A stretch of 12,953 bases of DNA. It comes from JBDRNO01 sp043811005. GTDB lineage: Bacteria > Bacteroidota > Bacteroidia > NORP154. The DNA lies in the NCBI GenBank assembly GCA_043811005.1, contig JBDRNO010000103.1, forward strand, positions 1 through 12,953, read 5' to 3'. A model generated the notes under the pieces. That model was not told where the DNA came from. It was given only the letters and a program-made list of their open reading frames with translations, and searched no databases. Both the position numbers and the translations under genes were made by a program. Below, in pieces: positions 4,767-12,953 of this stretch (within the stretch, counting starts at the first letter, position 1; the number at the start of each line of letters is the position of its first letter).

Positions 4767-7700
4767 ATGATTTATGAAATTTTTATTAAAATTTTGCGTC
4801 AAAATTGGCAAAGATTTAACTTTTTAGGTACTAATGTCTGTTTACCCGCCAAAGTGATAGCGAAGGCGGGCATCACCATAGCTACCTGCCTCGTCACTGT
4901 ATTTATAGCTTTTGCTCAACCACCAGATGCCGATTTTACCTCTGACATTACAAGCGGGTGCTTTCCCATCACTGTTAATTTTTTGGACCTCTCTACCAAT
5001 AGCCCCACATCCTGGTTTTGGGATTTTGACAATGGAAATACTTCGGTTCTTCAGAATCCCAGTGCGGTCTATTTGGCACCCGACAATTATACGGTAGTAC
5101 TCATCGCCTGTAACGGCAACGGCTGTGATACCATCGTAATAAACCAATACATCACTGTTTTTGATTATCCCATAGCCGACCTTACCTCAAATATCACGTA
5201 TGGCTGCGCTCCCTTAACCGTTGAATTTACAGATCTATCCACCCCTACTTCTTCTCCGATAGTTTCGTGGTTCTGGGATTTTGGCGATGGTAATTCTTCC
5301 ATGGCATCGAATCCCGTTTACACATATCAGTATCCGGGAATATTTGATGTGAGCATCAGCATTACCGACAGCCTTGGTTGTAATGACAGTGAAGCGAAAA
5401 CTGATTATATTGTCGTCTCAACCCCACCGGCTCTTTCCTTTACAATGGATAGTTCATCTTCGTGCACCTCACCTTTAACTGTTGTTTTCACAAATACCTC
5501 AACACCGGGTACATATCCGGTCAAATCCTGGTATTGGGAATTTGGAGACGGCTTTACTGACACCACGTCTAGCTCGGAACATATCTATAACGGTGATGGC
5601 TCATATACCGTATCGCTAACTGCCACCGATTCCATTGGATGCTCTGTTACACTGACGGATACAAATGCCGTTGTTATTGGCAAAGATACTGCTGATTTTA
5701 CTTTTACTACCGTGAGAACCTGTTCCGAACTTCAGGTCTCTTTTTCGGGAACATCAACCGGAAATATTTCTGACTGGTCATGGGATTTTGGTGACGGCTC
5801 ACCACCTCAAAGCGGGCAAAATGTCACTTACTCCTACACTGTATCAGGTCAATTTACTGTTACCCTTATTACTACTAATACCGGTAGTTGTACTGATACA
5901 GTAAGTAAAAATTTATCCTATTTAAAAGTAAATGCCGGCTTTTTCCCTGATACTACATATGGCTGCTCGCTTCCTTTTACTGTTTTTTTTACGGATACTT
6001 CCACCGGCACACAGCCTCTTAGCTGGGCATGGGATTTTTCTTATGATCCCGTTTTCGGATTTAACCTGGAATCTAACTTGCAAAATCCGTCTTATACTTA
6101 TACTTATGAAGACACTTTTAATGTAATGTTAATAGTAACTGATTTATTCGGATGTACAGAATCCGTAACATTGAAAGCTTCCGGTGATTCCATCTGGATA
6201 CTCGAACTCATTGCGGACTTTATACGAGTCCCCTATGAAGGATGTGCCCCCCTGAATGTGAACTTTACAGATAACAGCATTTCTGACATGGGAACCATCA
6301 TAAGCTGGCAATGGAATTTTGATGACATCGCTTCAGGTGCCAATAATTTTTCTTCTTTACAGAATCCTTCACATACTTTTGATACTGTTGGCATATATTA
6401 TGTTAAACTGGTAATAACAAATAACCTGGGATGCTCGGATTCCGTTATAAGAACCGTCCGTACGGGCTATCCCCCAATGGCTGATTCAATCACCAAATCA
6501 AAATCAATTGCCTGCCATGGGGAACCCGTCCAGTTTACAGCATTTTCTCCTGATAGTAATGTCAATGGTGGTTCATGGAACTGGGGTGATGGATATAGTG
6601 GTTATGGATGGCCTTCAACATCACATTCATTTCAGGATACGGGCACCCTCATTATTACGTTTACTCCTATTTTTAATGGCTGTCCCGGATTTCCAATATA
6701 CGATACGATATATATCCTTCCACCCAAACCTATCTTTACTGCCAGCTCCACTTTTTCTTGCAGAATTCCTTTTACCGTTACCTTTACCAACAGTTCATGG
6801 GAGGCGGATAGCTGGTCATGGAATTTCGGTGATGGAAGTCCTGTAGATACAACCACCTGGATCCCGGTGCATACCTATACCAGTCCGGGACGGCACATCG
6901 TTACATTAACAGTGTCCAATGTTTCAACCGGATGCACGGATTCAAAAAGTTTACTATACATTGACATTCCTCAACCCACCGCCAGTTTTACGGCCAGTCC
7001 AACGGTAGGGTGTGTTCCTCTTGAAGTAACATTTAACAATGCATCGTTTACATATATTCCCGTATATTACCCGATAACCAGTTGGTGGTGGGATTTTGGC
7101 GATGGTACATTTTCAAACCAGAAAAATCCCATCCACACCTATTCCGATACCGCTTCATTCACCGTAACCCTTGTAGTTACCGATAACAGTGGCTGCAAAG
7201 ACACGCTGGTAAAACCCAATTATATTACAACTAGTGCCACCATTGCCGACTTAAATGCAAGCTCTACTGTTGGATGCCAACCACATACGGTCAACTTTAC
7301 CGATCAATCTATTCCATATTCTCCTATTGTTTCATGGAGCTGGGATTTTGGTGATGGCTCTCCTGCCAATACAACTCAAAACCCAACATATGTCTATACG
7401 ACATCAGGTAACTTTGACGTTTTGCTCTCCATAACCGATTCAATAGGATGTACGAATACGATGACCAAGTCATCTTTTATTTTCATTTCAAAACCCAATG
7501 CACAGTTTTCGCTTCCTACAAAGGTATGCTTAAATCAATCATATGACTTTATGAATAATACTTCGGGTACGGGGTTGTCATATTTGTGGAATTTTGGTGA
7601 CGAAGTCACTACCTCCATCGAAAATCCCTCCCACATCTATTCCGATACGGGGCTGTACACAGTAACCCTAATAGCCACCGATACCAATAACTGCACAGAT

Positions 7701-10700
7701 ACGGCAATAAGTCAGATAGAAGGTATAGCTCCGCCCATAGCTAATTTTAGTGTTGATAGTTTTTTTGCAATATGTCCTCCTCTAATAGTTCAATTCACCG
7801 ACCTTTCCACAAATGTCAATGACAGTATTGTCAGCTGGGAATGGGATTTCGGAGATAGTACTTCTGTAACTTCTCCTAATCCCGTTCATACTTTTGCCTA
7901 TCCCGACATATTCAGTATACAATTGATAGTTACCAATACCACAGGATGCATTGATTCCCTCCTTATTCCCGATATGATAACAGTAGCTGGACCTACAGGA
8001 AGCTTCATTTTTTCACCTGATACCGGTTGTGTTCCTCTAACAGTTACGTTTACTGCTTCAGTAAATAATGTTGAAGAATTTACCTGGGATTTTGGTGATG
8101 GCGTAGTAGATACCCTCTCTGATCTGGCGGTTATGCATACTTATACTCTTACCGGCTATCCAAACCCCCAATTGTATATAACCGACTCAATGGGATGCAA
8201 GCTGCCCGCCACTCCACCCATACCTTCTTTCCTCACTATTGATGAGGTCATTGCCGATTTTTCCCTGTTCCCTTTACCTCTGTACACTCCTTTCTGCCCT
8301 CCTGACACTGTTTTTTTTAACGATTCTTCTTATTCACTTAACGACTCTGCCCTGATTACAGGATGGCTGTGGGATTTCGGTGACGGGACTATTGATACCG
8401 CCCAGAATCCAATGCATGTGTACACCGACACCTGTACCTTTATCATTTCTCTAACTGCTAATTCTTCTCTGGGTTGTTCCGACACTACTACCAGAACGAT
8501 AAAAGTGATTCTCAATGACACATTGGTTCTGAAAGCAGTTATCGCGGACTCCATTCCTATTTACTGTTACGGATCGAATAATGGTGAAGCAACTGCAGCC
8601 GGACTGAGCGGTACACCACCATATACATTTATGTGGGGATCTTCTGCAGGAAATCAATCAACAGCCACTGCAACAGGACTTATTCCCGGAACTCATTCTG
8701 TAACTGTAACAGATTCAATGGGTTGCACTGACTCAGCAACAGTGCTGATCAATGAACCCACTGAGTTGAATGTTTTTACAGATAGTATAACTGACGTTTC
8801 CTGTTTTGGATTTTCTGATGGGAGTATAGCCGCTTCAGCAACAGGAGGAACACTTCCATATTCTTATCAGTGGGATACTGCAGCGGCTAACCAAACAACA
8901 CCATTAGCCATTAATCTTATTGCAGGCGTTTACACACTTACTGTAACCGATTCTAATGGATGTAGCTCAACACTAACCGATACTGTAAGTGAGCCAGATA
9001 CTCTGATAATTATCATTTCAGATACTATACCCGTGGCTTGCTTTGGTGATAGCAGCGGTTCAGCAATAGTATCTTCCTCAGGAGGAACACCACCCTACAC
9101 CTATGTCTGGAATCCTTCTTTTGCAGGAAATAACGATACGGCTCTTAACCTGCCGGCACTAAGTTATTCCGTTACCGTTGTTGACATTAACGGCTGTGAT
9201 ACTTCTATAAGTTTTACCATTACACAACCATCAGAGTTAACTCTTTTCATCACAAAGAGTGATGTAACCTGTGACGGAGGTAATGATGGAAGCGCAACAG
9301 CAAATCCTTCAGGAGGTATCCCGCCTTATTCATACAACTGGAATGACGCTTCTACACAGTCAACTCAAACAGCAACGGACTTACCTGTAGGTACATGGAC
9401 GGTAACGGTAACCGATAGTAACGGCTGCACGATTACGGCATCAGAAACAATCACTGCCCCACCACCATTGACTCTGGTGATGAACAAAACCGATGTATCA
9501 TGTTACGGAGGCAATAACGGAACTGCGATAGCCAACCCGTCAGGAGGAATCCCGTCATATACTTATGCATGGAATGATTCTTCAACTCAAACAACCGCAA
9601 CAGCCATTGGGTTAACTGCAGAGACATGGACAGTAACTGTAACTGACAGTAACGATTGTTCTATTGAGGATTCGATAACTGTTTCTGAACCGGACTCACT
9701 TGTTATTTCCTTTATTACGAATGATGTAACATGCAATGGCGGAAATGACGGAACGGCAACTGCAAATACATCGGGAGGTACTCCGCCTTATGCCTATAGT
9801 TGGAATGACACCTCGGCACAAACAACATTAACGGCAAACGATTTACCGGCAGGTACATGGACGGTAACAGTTACAGACACGAATGGATGTACCGTTGCGG
9901 ACACGGTTACTATCACTGAGCCCACCGCAATTTTACTGTCAATGAACGCAAGCGATGTATTATGCAATGGAGGTAACGATGGAACAGCCACAGCCAGTCC
10001 GTCAGAAGGATCACCACCGTATACTTATCTGTGGAATGATTCTCTTGCCCAAACTACTCAAACAGCAATAGACTTAACAGCCGGTACATGGACAGTAACG
10101 GTAACTGATTCCAATAACTGCACAACGGATACCCAGGTTACTGTTTCAGAACCACCGCTATTGACTGCAAATATTTTAGAAATAAGATCCGTTTTGTGCT
10201 ATGGTGTAAGTAATGGCGAGCTGGCTGCACAGCCCTCCGGAGGTACGTATCCTTATTCTTATTTGTGGATGCCTGTAAATTCAACTGCCCCATCCATAGA
10301 TAGCCTGCCGGCGGATAATTACATACTTACCGTTACTGACTCACACAATTGCGAGGCATCTGACACAGTTGCCATTATTGAATTGACGCCTTTGGATGTT
10401 TCTGTTGATGATGACGGAAGCGACACGGTTTGTTATGGCGTTAATCATTCTCTTGATGCCCAACCGTCTGGAAGCGCTCCACCTTATACTTTTTTATGGA
10501 CAGATGGTACAAATACTTTTACAGGTAATCCTATTACCGTTGTACCCTATACAACGCAGTCATGGGCTGTTATGGTTACCGATTCAGCGGGTTGTGCAAA
10601 TACAGGTTCTGTAACCTTATTTGTTAATTATTTAGAGGTTAGTTTGTCTTATCAGGGTACGGTATGTTATGGAACACCGACAACTATTGAGGCGGTTGCT

Positions 10701-11696
10701 AACGGGACATTGCCGGGTTACAATAGTAATTATACCTACCAGTGGAATACAAGTCAAACTACATCCTCTGTTCAGGTGCAGGTTTTCTACAGTACTACTA
10801 CATTTACTGTTACTGTTACAGATGGTTGCTCCAAAGAGACTTCGGCTAGTGCGACCCTGGACCTATACCCCTCTCCTGATATAGGTATAAAAATAAGTTC
10901 ATCTCCGGTTTGTCCGCTTTCCGAAATTACTTTTACTGATACTATCAACAGCATTCCTGGCTCTCAGCATTTTTGGGATTTTAAAGACGGCAACACCGCT
11001 TCAGGCATCACCGTGCAACACGCTTACAGCAGCGGAGGAACATATTACCCTTCAGTAACGGTTATCACACCTGGTGGCTGTTCAAAGACTGCTATATCAA
11101 CGGTGCCGGTTATTATTTACGCAATGCCACATGCAGATTTTGTGGCAGATCCTTTTGTGACAGAAATAATTTACCCGGAAATAAATTTTACTGATATATC
11201 CTGGATTGATCCCATAATGTTTGATGAAATAGTAAATTATTTGTGGGACTTCGGAGATGGTGATACCACCGGTGATATCAATCCCACCCATATTTTTCAG
11301 GACACGGGTACCTACCAGGTAACTCTGACCGTAACCACTCAATACGGCTGTCAGGGGCAAATTATACTGGAAATACGTATAGATCCCCATATAGAATTCA
11401 GCATTCCCAATGCATTTACCCCTAATCCTGATGGCTCTTCGGGCGGTATTTACGATCCCGGATCTTATGATAATGATGTATTTTATCCCTTAACAAAATA
11501 TGAAAAGGAATATCTTTTTCAGATATTCAATCGCTGGGGCGAGCTGATATTTGAATCAACCGACCTTGCTATTGGATGGGATGGGTATTACAGGGGAAAA
11601 CTCTGCCAGCAAGATACCTATATATGGAAACTGAAAATAATATGGACGACAGGTCTTGAATATAAAGATGTAGGGAGGGTTTTGTTAATACGTTAA
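4767..11696 (+). CDS. Giant SprB-like PKD-repeat T9SS surface protein
   Basis: A 2309-residue secreted or cell-surface protein, probably an adhesin. The signal peptide has its hydrophobic core at 35-50 and probable cleavage after A50. Fourteen PKD-like modules follow (54-1253), many with the core WxWDFGDG; modules 1, 5, 6, 7, 11 and 12 have altered cores. Then come eight SprB repeats (1254-1876), two Ig-like modules (1877-2034), two PKD modules (2035-2206), and a T9SS type B/gliding-motility C-terminal domain (2207-2309) with IPNAFTPNPDG, FNRWGE (2254-2259), GWDG (2270-2273) and DTYIWKL. Nearly every repeat module has one cysteine near its start and one near its end, suggesting disulphides. 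The downstream PorP/SprF-like gene supports export by T9SS, as for SprB of Flavobacterium johnsoniae. The start is uncertain: an in-frame GTG at 4854 would give a more usual 21-residue signal peptide. The ligand is unknown. Confidence 0.95.
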   Translation: MIYEIFIKILRQNWQRFNFLGTNVCLPAKVIAKAGITIATCLVTVFIAFAQPPDADFTSDITSGCFPITVNFLDLSTNSPTSWFWDFDNGNTSVLQNPSAVYLAPDNYTVVLIACNGNGCDTIVINQYITVFDYPIADLTSNITYGCAPLTVEFTDLSTPTSSPIVSWFWDFGDGNSSMASNPVYTYQYPGIFDVSISITDSLGCNDSEAKTDYIVVSTPPALSFTMDSSSSCTSPLTVVFTNTSTPGTYPVKSWYWEFGDGFTDTTSSSEHIYNGDGSYTVSLTATDSIGCSVTLTDTNAVVIGKDTADFTFTTVRTCSELQVSFSGTSTGNISDWSWDFGDGSPPQSGQNVTYSYTVSGQFTVTLITTNTGSCTDTVSKNLSYLKVNAGFFPDTTYGCSLPFTVFFTDTSTGTQPLSWAWDFSYDPVFGFNLESNLQNPSYTYTYEDTFNVMLIVTDLFGCTESVTLKASGDSIWILELIADFIRVPYEGCAPLNVNFTDNSISDMGTIISWQWNFDDIASGANNFSSLQNPSHTFDTVGIYYVKLVITNNLGCSDSVIRTVRTGYPPMADSITKSKSIACHGEPVQFTAFSPDSNVNGGSWNWGDGYSGYGWPSTSHSFQDTGTLIITFTPIFNGCPGFPIYDTIYILPPKPIFTASSTFSCRIPFTVTFTNSSWEADSWSWNFGDGSPVDTTTWIPVHTYTSPGRHIVTLTVSNVSTGCTDSKSLLYIDIPQPTASFTASPTVGCVPLEVTFNNASFTYIPVYYPITSWWWDFGDGTFSNQKNPIHTYSDTASFTVTLVVTDNSGCKDTLVKPNYITTSATIADLNASSTVGCQPHTVNFTDQSIPYSPIVSWSWDFGDGSPANTTQNPTYVYTTSGNFDVLLSITDSIGCTNTMTKSSFIFISKPNAQFSLPTKVCLNQSYDFMNNTSGTGLSYLWNFGDEVTTSIENPSHIYSDTGLYTVTLIATDTNNCTDTAISQIEGIAPPIANFSVDSFFAICPPLIVQFTDLSTNVNDSIVSWEWDFGDSTSVTSPNPVHTFAYPDIFSIQLIVTNTTGCIDSLLIPDMITVAGPTGSFIFSPDTGCVPLTVTFTASVNNVEEFTWDFGDGVVDTLSDLAVMHTYTLTGYPNPQLYITDSMGCKLPATPPIPSFLTIDEVIADFSLFPLPLYTPFCPPDTVFFNDSSYSLNDSALITGWLWDFGDGTIDTAQNPMHVYTDTCTFIISLTANSSLGCSDTTTRTIKVILNDTLVLKAVIADSIPIYCYGSNNGEATAAGLSGTPPYTFMWGSSAGNQSTATATGLIPGTHSVTVTDSMGCTDSATVLINEPTELNVFTDSITDVSCFGFSDGSIAASATGGTLPYSYQWDTAAANQTTPLAINLIAGVYTLTVTDSNGCSSTLTDTVSEPDTLIIIISDTIPVACFGDSSGSAIVSSSGGTPPYTYVWNPSFAGNNDTALNLPALSYSVTVVDINGCDTSISFTITQPSELTLFITKSDVTCDGGNDGSATANPSGGIPPYSYNWNDASTQSTQTATDLPVGTWTVTVTDSNGCTITASETITAPPPLTLVMNKTDVSCYGGNNGTAIANPSGGIPSYTYAWNDSSTQTTATAIGLTAETWTVTVTDSNDCSIEDSITVSEPDSLVISFITNDVTCNGGNDGTATANTSGGTPPYAYSWNDTSAQTTLTANDLPAGTWTVTVTDTNGCTVADTVTITEPTAILLSMNASDVLCNGGNDGTATASPSEGSPPYTYLWNDSLAQTTQTAIDLTAGTWTVTVTDSNNCTTDTQVTVSEPPLLTANILEIRSVLCYGVSNGELAAQPSGGTYPYSYLWMPVNSTAPSIDSLPADNYILTVTDSHNCEASDTVAIIELTPLDVSVDDDGSDTVCYGVNHSLDAQPSGSAPPYTFLWTDGTNTFTGNPITVVPYTTQSWAVMVTDSAGCANTGSVTLFVNYLEVSLSYQGTVCYGTPTTIEAVANGTLPGYNSNYTYQWNTSQTTSSVQVQVFYSTTTFTVTVTDGCSKETSASATLDLYPSPDIGIKISSSPVCPLSEITFTDTINSIPGSQHFWDFKDGNTASGITVQHAYSSGGTYYPSVTVITPGGCSKTAISTVPVIIYAMPHADFVADPFVTEIIYPEINFTDISWIDPIMFDEIVNYLWDFGDGDTTGDINPTHIFQDTGTYQVTLTVTTQYGCQGQIILEIRIDPHIEFSIPNAFTPNPDGSSGGIYDPGSYDNDVFYPLTKYEKEYLFQIFNRWGELIFESTDLAIGWDGYYRGKLCQQDTYIWKLKIIWTTGLEYKDVGRVLLIR
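4845..4870. repeat. CCCGCC...GGCGGG palindromic repeat inside coding start
   Basis: CCCGCC (4845-4850) and GGCGGG (4865-4870) flank AAAGTGATAGCGAA. Repeats of the form CCCGCC-AAAGcGATAGCGAA-GGCGGG are familiar from Bacteroidota genomes (recognition from memory). Read in frame it encodes PAKVIAKAG, directly before the signal-peptide core, and contains the alternative GTG start at 4854. Confidence 0.5.
4926..8525 (+). repeat. Array of 14 PKD-like module repeats
   Basis: The modules begin near 4926, 5166, 5424, 5682, 5931, 6204, 6471, 6723, 6969, 7236, 7491, 7731, 7989 and 8244, each about 80-94 residues. The usual pattern is ADF at the start, a GC or similar cysteine about ten residues in, VxFTDxS, SWxWDFGDG, NPxHxY, GxYxVxLxVTD, and GC near the end. 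FGDG is intact in modules 2, 3, 4, 8, 9, 10, 13 and 14. It is altered in 1 (FDNG), 5 (FSYD), 6 (FDDI), 7 (WGDG), 11 (FGDE) and 12 (FGDS). PKD modules are β-sandwich spacers or binding domains in surface proteins. The copies are diverged at DNA level, so the array is old. Confidence 0.9.
8526..10394 (+). repeat. Array of eight SprB repeats; last five have a 231-bp period
   Basis: Units lie at 8526-8768, 8769-9005, 9006-9239, 9240-9470, 9471-9701, 9702-9932, 9933-10163 and 10164-10394, i.e. 81, 79, 78 and then five times exactly 77 residues. The shared pattern is a cysteine with a following glycine (C-[YFDN]-G), GGxPPYxYxW, GxWTVTVTDSNGC and a closing EP or similar. Units 4-7 are also close at DNA level around ACATGGACxGTAACxGTAAC, which implies more recent tandem duplication than in the PKD array. 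Such an array could change copy number by recombination or assemble wrongly from short reads. Confidence 0.9.
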
Positions 11697-11700
11697 CACC

Positions 11701-11830
11701 GATTACACCGATTATTAATAGATTACACCGATTACTATGATGATACCGATGAATATACCTAACAGAACAAGTTTTGGAATCATTTTATATATTACCTTAA
11801 TCGGTGTAATCACCCTTAATCTGTGTAATC
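11701..11830. repeat. GATTACACCGATTA repeats, two copies on each strand, around a start codon
   Basis: GATTACACCGATTA occurs at 11701-11714 and 11721-11734. Its perfect complement TAATCGGTGTAATC is at 11798-11811 and a one-mismatch copy, TAATCTGTGTAATC, is at 11817-11830. The inner pair leaves a 63-base loop that contains the start codon of the SprF-like gene. The right-hand copies lie inside that gene and encode LIGVITLNLCNL of its signal peptide. The motif is a dispersed palindromic type that I recall from Bacteroidota intergenic DNA. Confidence 0.75.
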
Positions 11831-12909
11831 TGTGTTATTCGCAGGAAATCCAATTTTCGCAATACAATGCATTTCCTCTCTATTTGAATCCCGCGTCAAC
11901 AGGTCAGATTTCACAAAATAGAATTTCACTTGTTTCACGCAGTCAATGGGTTAATATTGACGGTGCATACAATACGTTGGGTTTTTCGTATGATTATAAC
12001 TTGAAACGAATGAAAAGCGGTCTCGGACTGGTTGTGTTGCAGGACGAATCATCAGGGGGAGGATTTTCAACCTTTACCGCCGGCGGTCTTTATGCCTATC
12101 ACCTTCGGATCAACAGGAAACTTTTTCTTAATTCAGGGATGCGTGTCGCTTACATACAGCAAAGACTGGACCCAACTAAACTGACATTTGCTGATCAGCT
12201 TATCAGGAATGACGGCAGCCCAACTTATGAAGTATTTGACAATCTGATGCATGATTTTGTAGATTTTTCCTGGGGCAACATTTTTTTCTATTACGACTCA
12301 GTAAAGGCTTCGAGCTACTGGATAGGCATAGCTCTTGACCATTTGAATACACCTGAAATTTCATTTAAGGACTACCCTGGGGTTTTGCCTGTGAAATACA
12401 CCATCCATGGGGGAGGAAAATATTTGTTAAATAAGGATGTAAGGGGTTATCCTATAAGTGTTATTTCCTTCTCATTTCTTTATAAAGGACAATTGAAATG
12501 GGATCAGGCGGAACTGGGCGCTTCGTATATATATCGTTTTTCTGAGCGGAAAAAAAGTACTGAAAGAGAAAAAAGGGGTAAGCCCTCATTTAAAAAGCCT
12601 GAGGTTTTTCCTTCACTTTCTGAAACCCAAATGCCCTGGGCATATTTAGAGGCAGGATTGGCATACCGCGGTATACCCTTTTTAAAGCGAAACAAAGCTG
12701 GATATTTGAATCACGATGCTTTGATTATTTTATTCGGATTCAGCTGCAATGATATAAAGATTGCTTACACCTTTGATGTTACTATTTCAAAACTAAGTAT
12801 TTCGAATACGGCAGGTGCTCATGAAATATCGCTCATATATAAATTCATCATCCCTCATTCAGAGACAGGACTAACCAAAAGTAAGAAGATGGGTGATTCG
12901 ATGTTTTAA
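11737..12909 (+). CDS. PorP/SprF-family T9SS outer-membrane protein
   Basis: A 390-residue predicted outer-membrane β-barrel. In Flavobacterium johnsoniae, SprF is needed for secretion of the adhesin SprB, and PorP/SprF proteins generally accompany type B-sorted T9SS substrates. The signal peptide runs to about S35, with core ITLIGVITLNLCNLCYS. The mature start QEIQFSQYNAFPLYLNPAST matches the family hallmark. Many alternating strands follow, and TFDVTISKLS...AHEISLIYKF (345-370) matches the family C-terminus. A lysine/arginine-rich stretch (about 269-298) is a probable loop, and residues 371-390 form a tail beyond the last strand. Both are somewhat unusual and make the protein longer than I expect for this family. 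It starts 40 bases after the giant gene, most likely in one operon. Three candidate ATGs lie close together (codons 1, 2 and 5); the first is used here. Confidence 0.93.
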   Translation: MMIPMNIPNRTSFGIILYITLIGVITLNLCNLCYSQEIQFSQYNAFPLYLNPASTGQISQNRISLVSRSQWVNIDGAYNTLGFSYDYNLKRMKSGLGLVVLQDESSGGGFSTFTAGGLYAYHLRINRKLFLNSGMRVAYIQQRLDPTKLTFADQLIRNDGSPTYEVFDNLMHDFVDFSWGNIFFYYDSVKASSYWIGIALDHLNTPEISFKDYPGVLPVKYTIHGGGKYLLNKDVRGYPISVISFSFLYKGQLKWDQAELGASYIYRFSERKKSTEREKRGKPSFKKPEVFPSLSETQMPWAYLEAGLAYRGIPFLKRNKAGYLNHDALIILFGFSCNDIKIAYTFDVTISKLSISNTAGAHEISLIYKFIIPHSETGLTKSKKMGDSMF

Positions 12910-12953
12910 TGCAATTTATATTACCCTGTCGATTTTTTTTTCCTCTTCCTTTC

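Noticed and set aside
8526..10394. Regular repeats considered as a possible CRISPR array
   Set aside because: The period is about 231 bp, in frame and coding; no short identical repeats with unique spacers exist.
4842..11390. Many medium-length frames on both strands inside the giant gene
   Set aside because: All overlap the clear PKD/SprB coding frame and are shadows of its repetitive sequence.
12910..12953. T-run at 12933-12941 as a terminator after the SprF-like gene
   Set aside because: No stable GC-rich stem precedes it in the available bases, and the window ends soon after.

Overview
The window is a low-GC chromosomal segment from a member of the Bacteroidota. The strongest evidence is a giant PKD/SprB-repeat surface protein ending in a gliding-motility/type IX secretion (T9SS) type B C-terminal domain, followed 40 bases later by a PorP/SprF-family partner. 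Supporting signs are a Bacteroidetes-style lipobox, TAnnTTTG promoter-like boxes, little Shine-Dalgarno sequence before the real genes, and several short palindromic intergenic repeats of a kind familiar from Bacteroidota genomes. I cannot place it below phylum; an uncultured lineage is plausible.

Layout. Bases 1-572 hold no convincing gene but contain three inverted repeats and a dispersed repeat. Bases 573-2166, on the minus strand, form a tight three-gene operon read right to left: an OB-fold-like lipoprotein, a PepSY-associated membrane protein, and ribH (lumazine synthase). A divergent regulatory region at about 2280-2361 has promoter-like boxes on both strands and a perfect 9-bp dyad. 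Bases 2559-4037 encode a cobalamin-binding radical SAM enzyme of the HpnP-like/DUF4070 type. The 729-base gap after it holds a probable frameshifted small gene (minus strand, 4142-4322), a repeat related in inverted orientation to one upstream of the radical SAM gene, a cryptic Shine-Dalgarno/mini-ORF, and a long hairpin ending just before the next start codon. Bases 4767-11696 encode a 2309-residue surface protein: signal peptide, 14 PKD-like modules, 8 SprB repeats, 2 Ig-like modules, 2 PKD modules and a T9SS type B sorting domain. Bases 11737-12909 encode its SprF-like partner.

How the genes work together. The last two genes form a minimal sprB-sprF-like unit: a large secreted adhesin and the outer-membrane protein thought to help its T9SS export or attachment. 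The minus-strand trio suggests a membrane/periplasmic redox or metal function co-transcribed with riboflavin synthesis, but that link is inference. I see no CRISPR array, no intact mobile element, no tRNA or rRNA, and no clearly new defence or metabolic system. The most unusual features are dispersed palindromic repeats lying in the start and signal-peptide regions of both T9SS genes, and the regular modular design of the giant protein.
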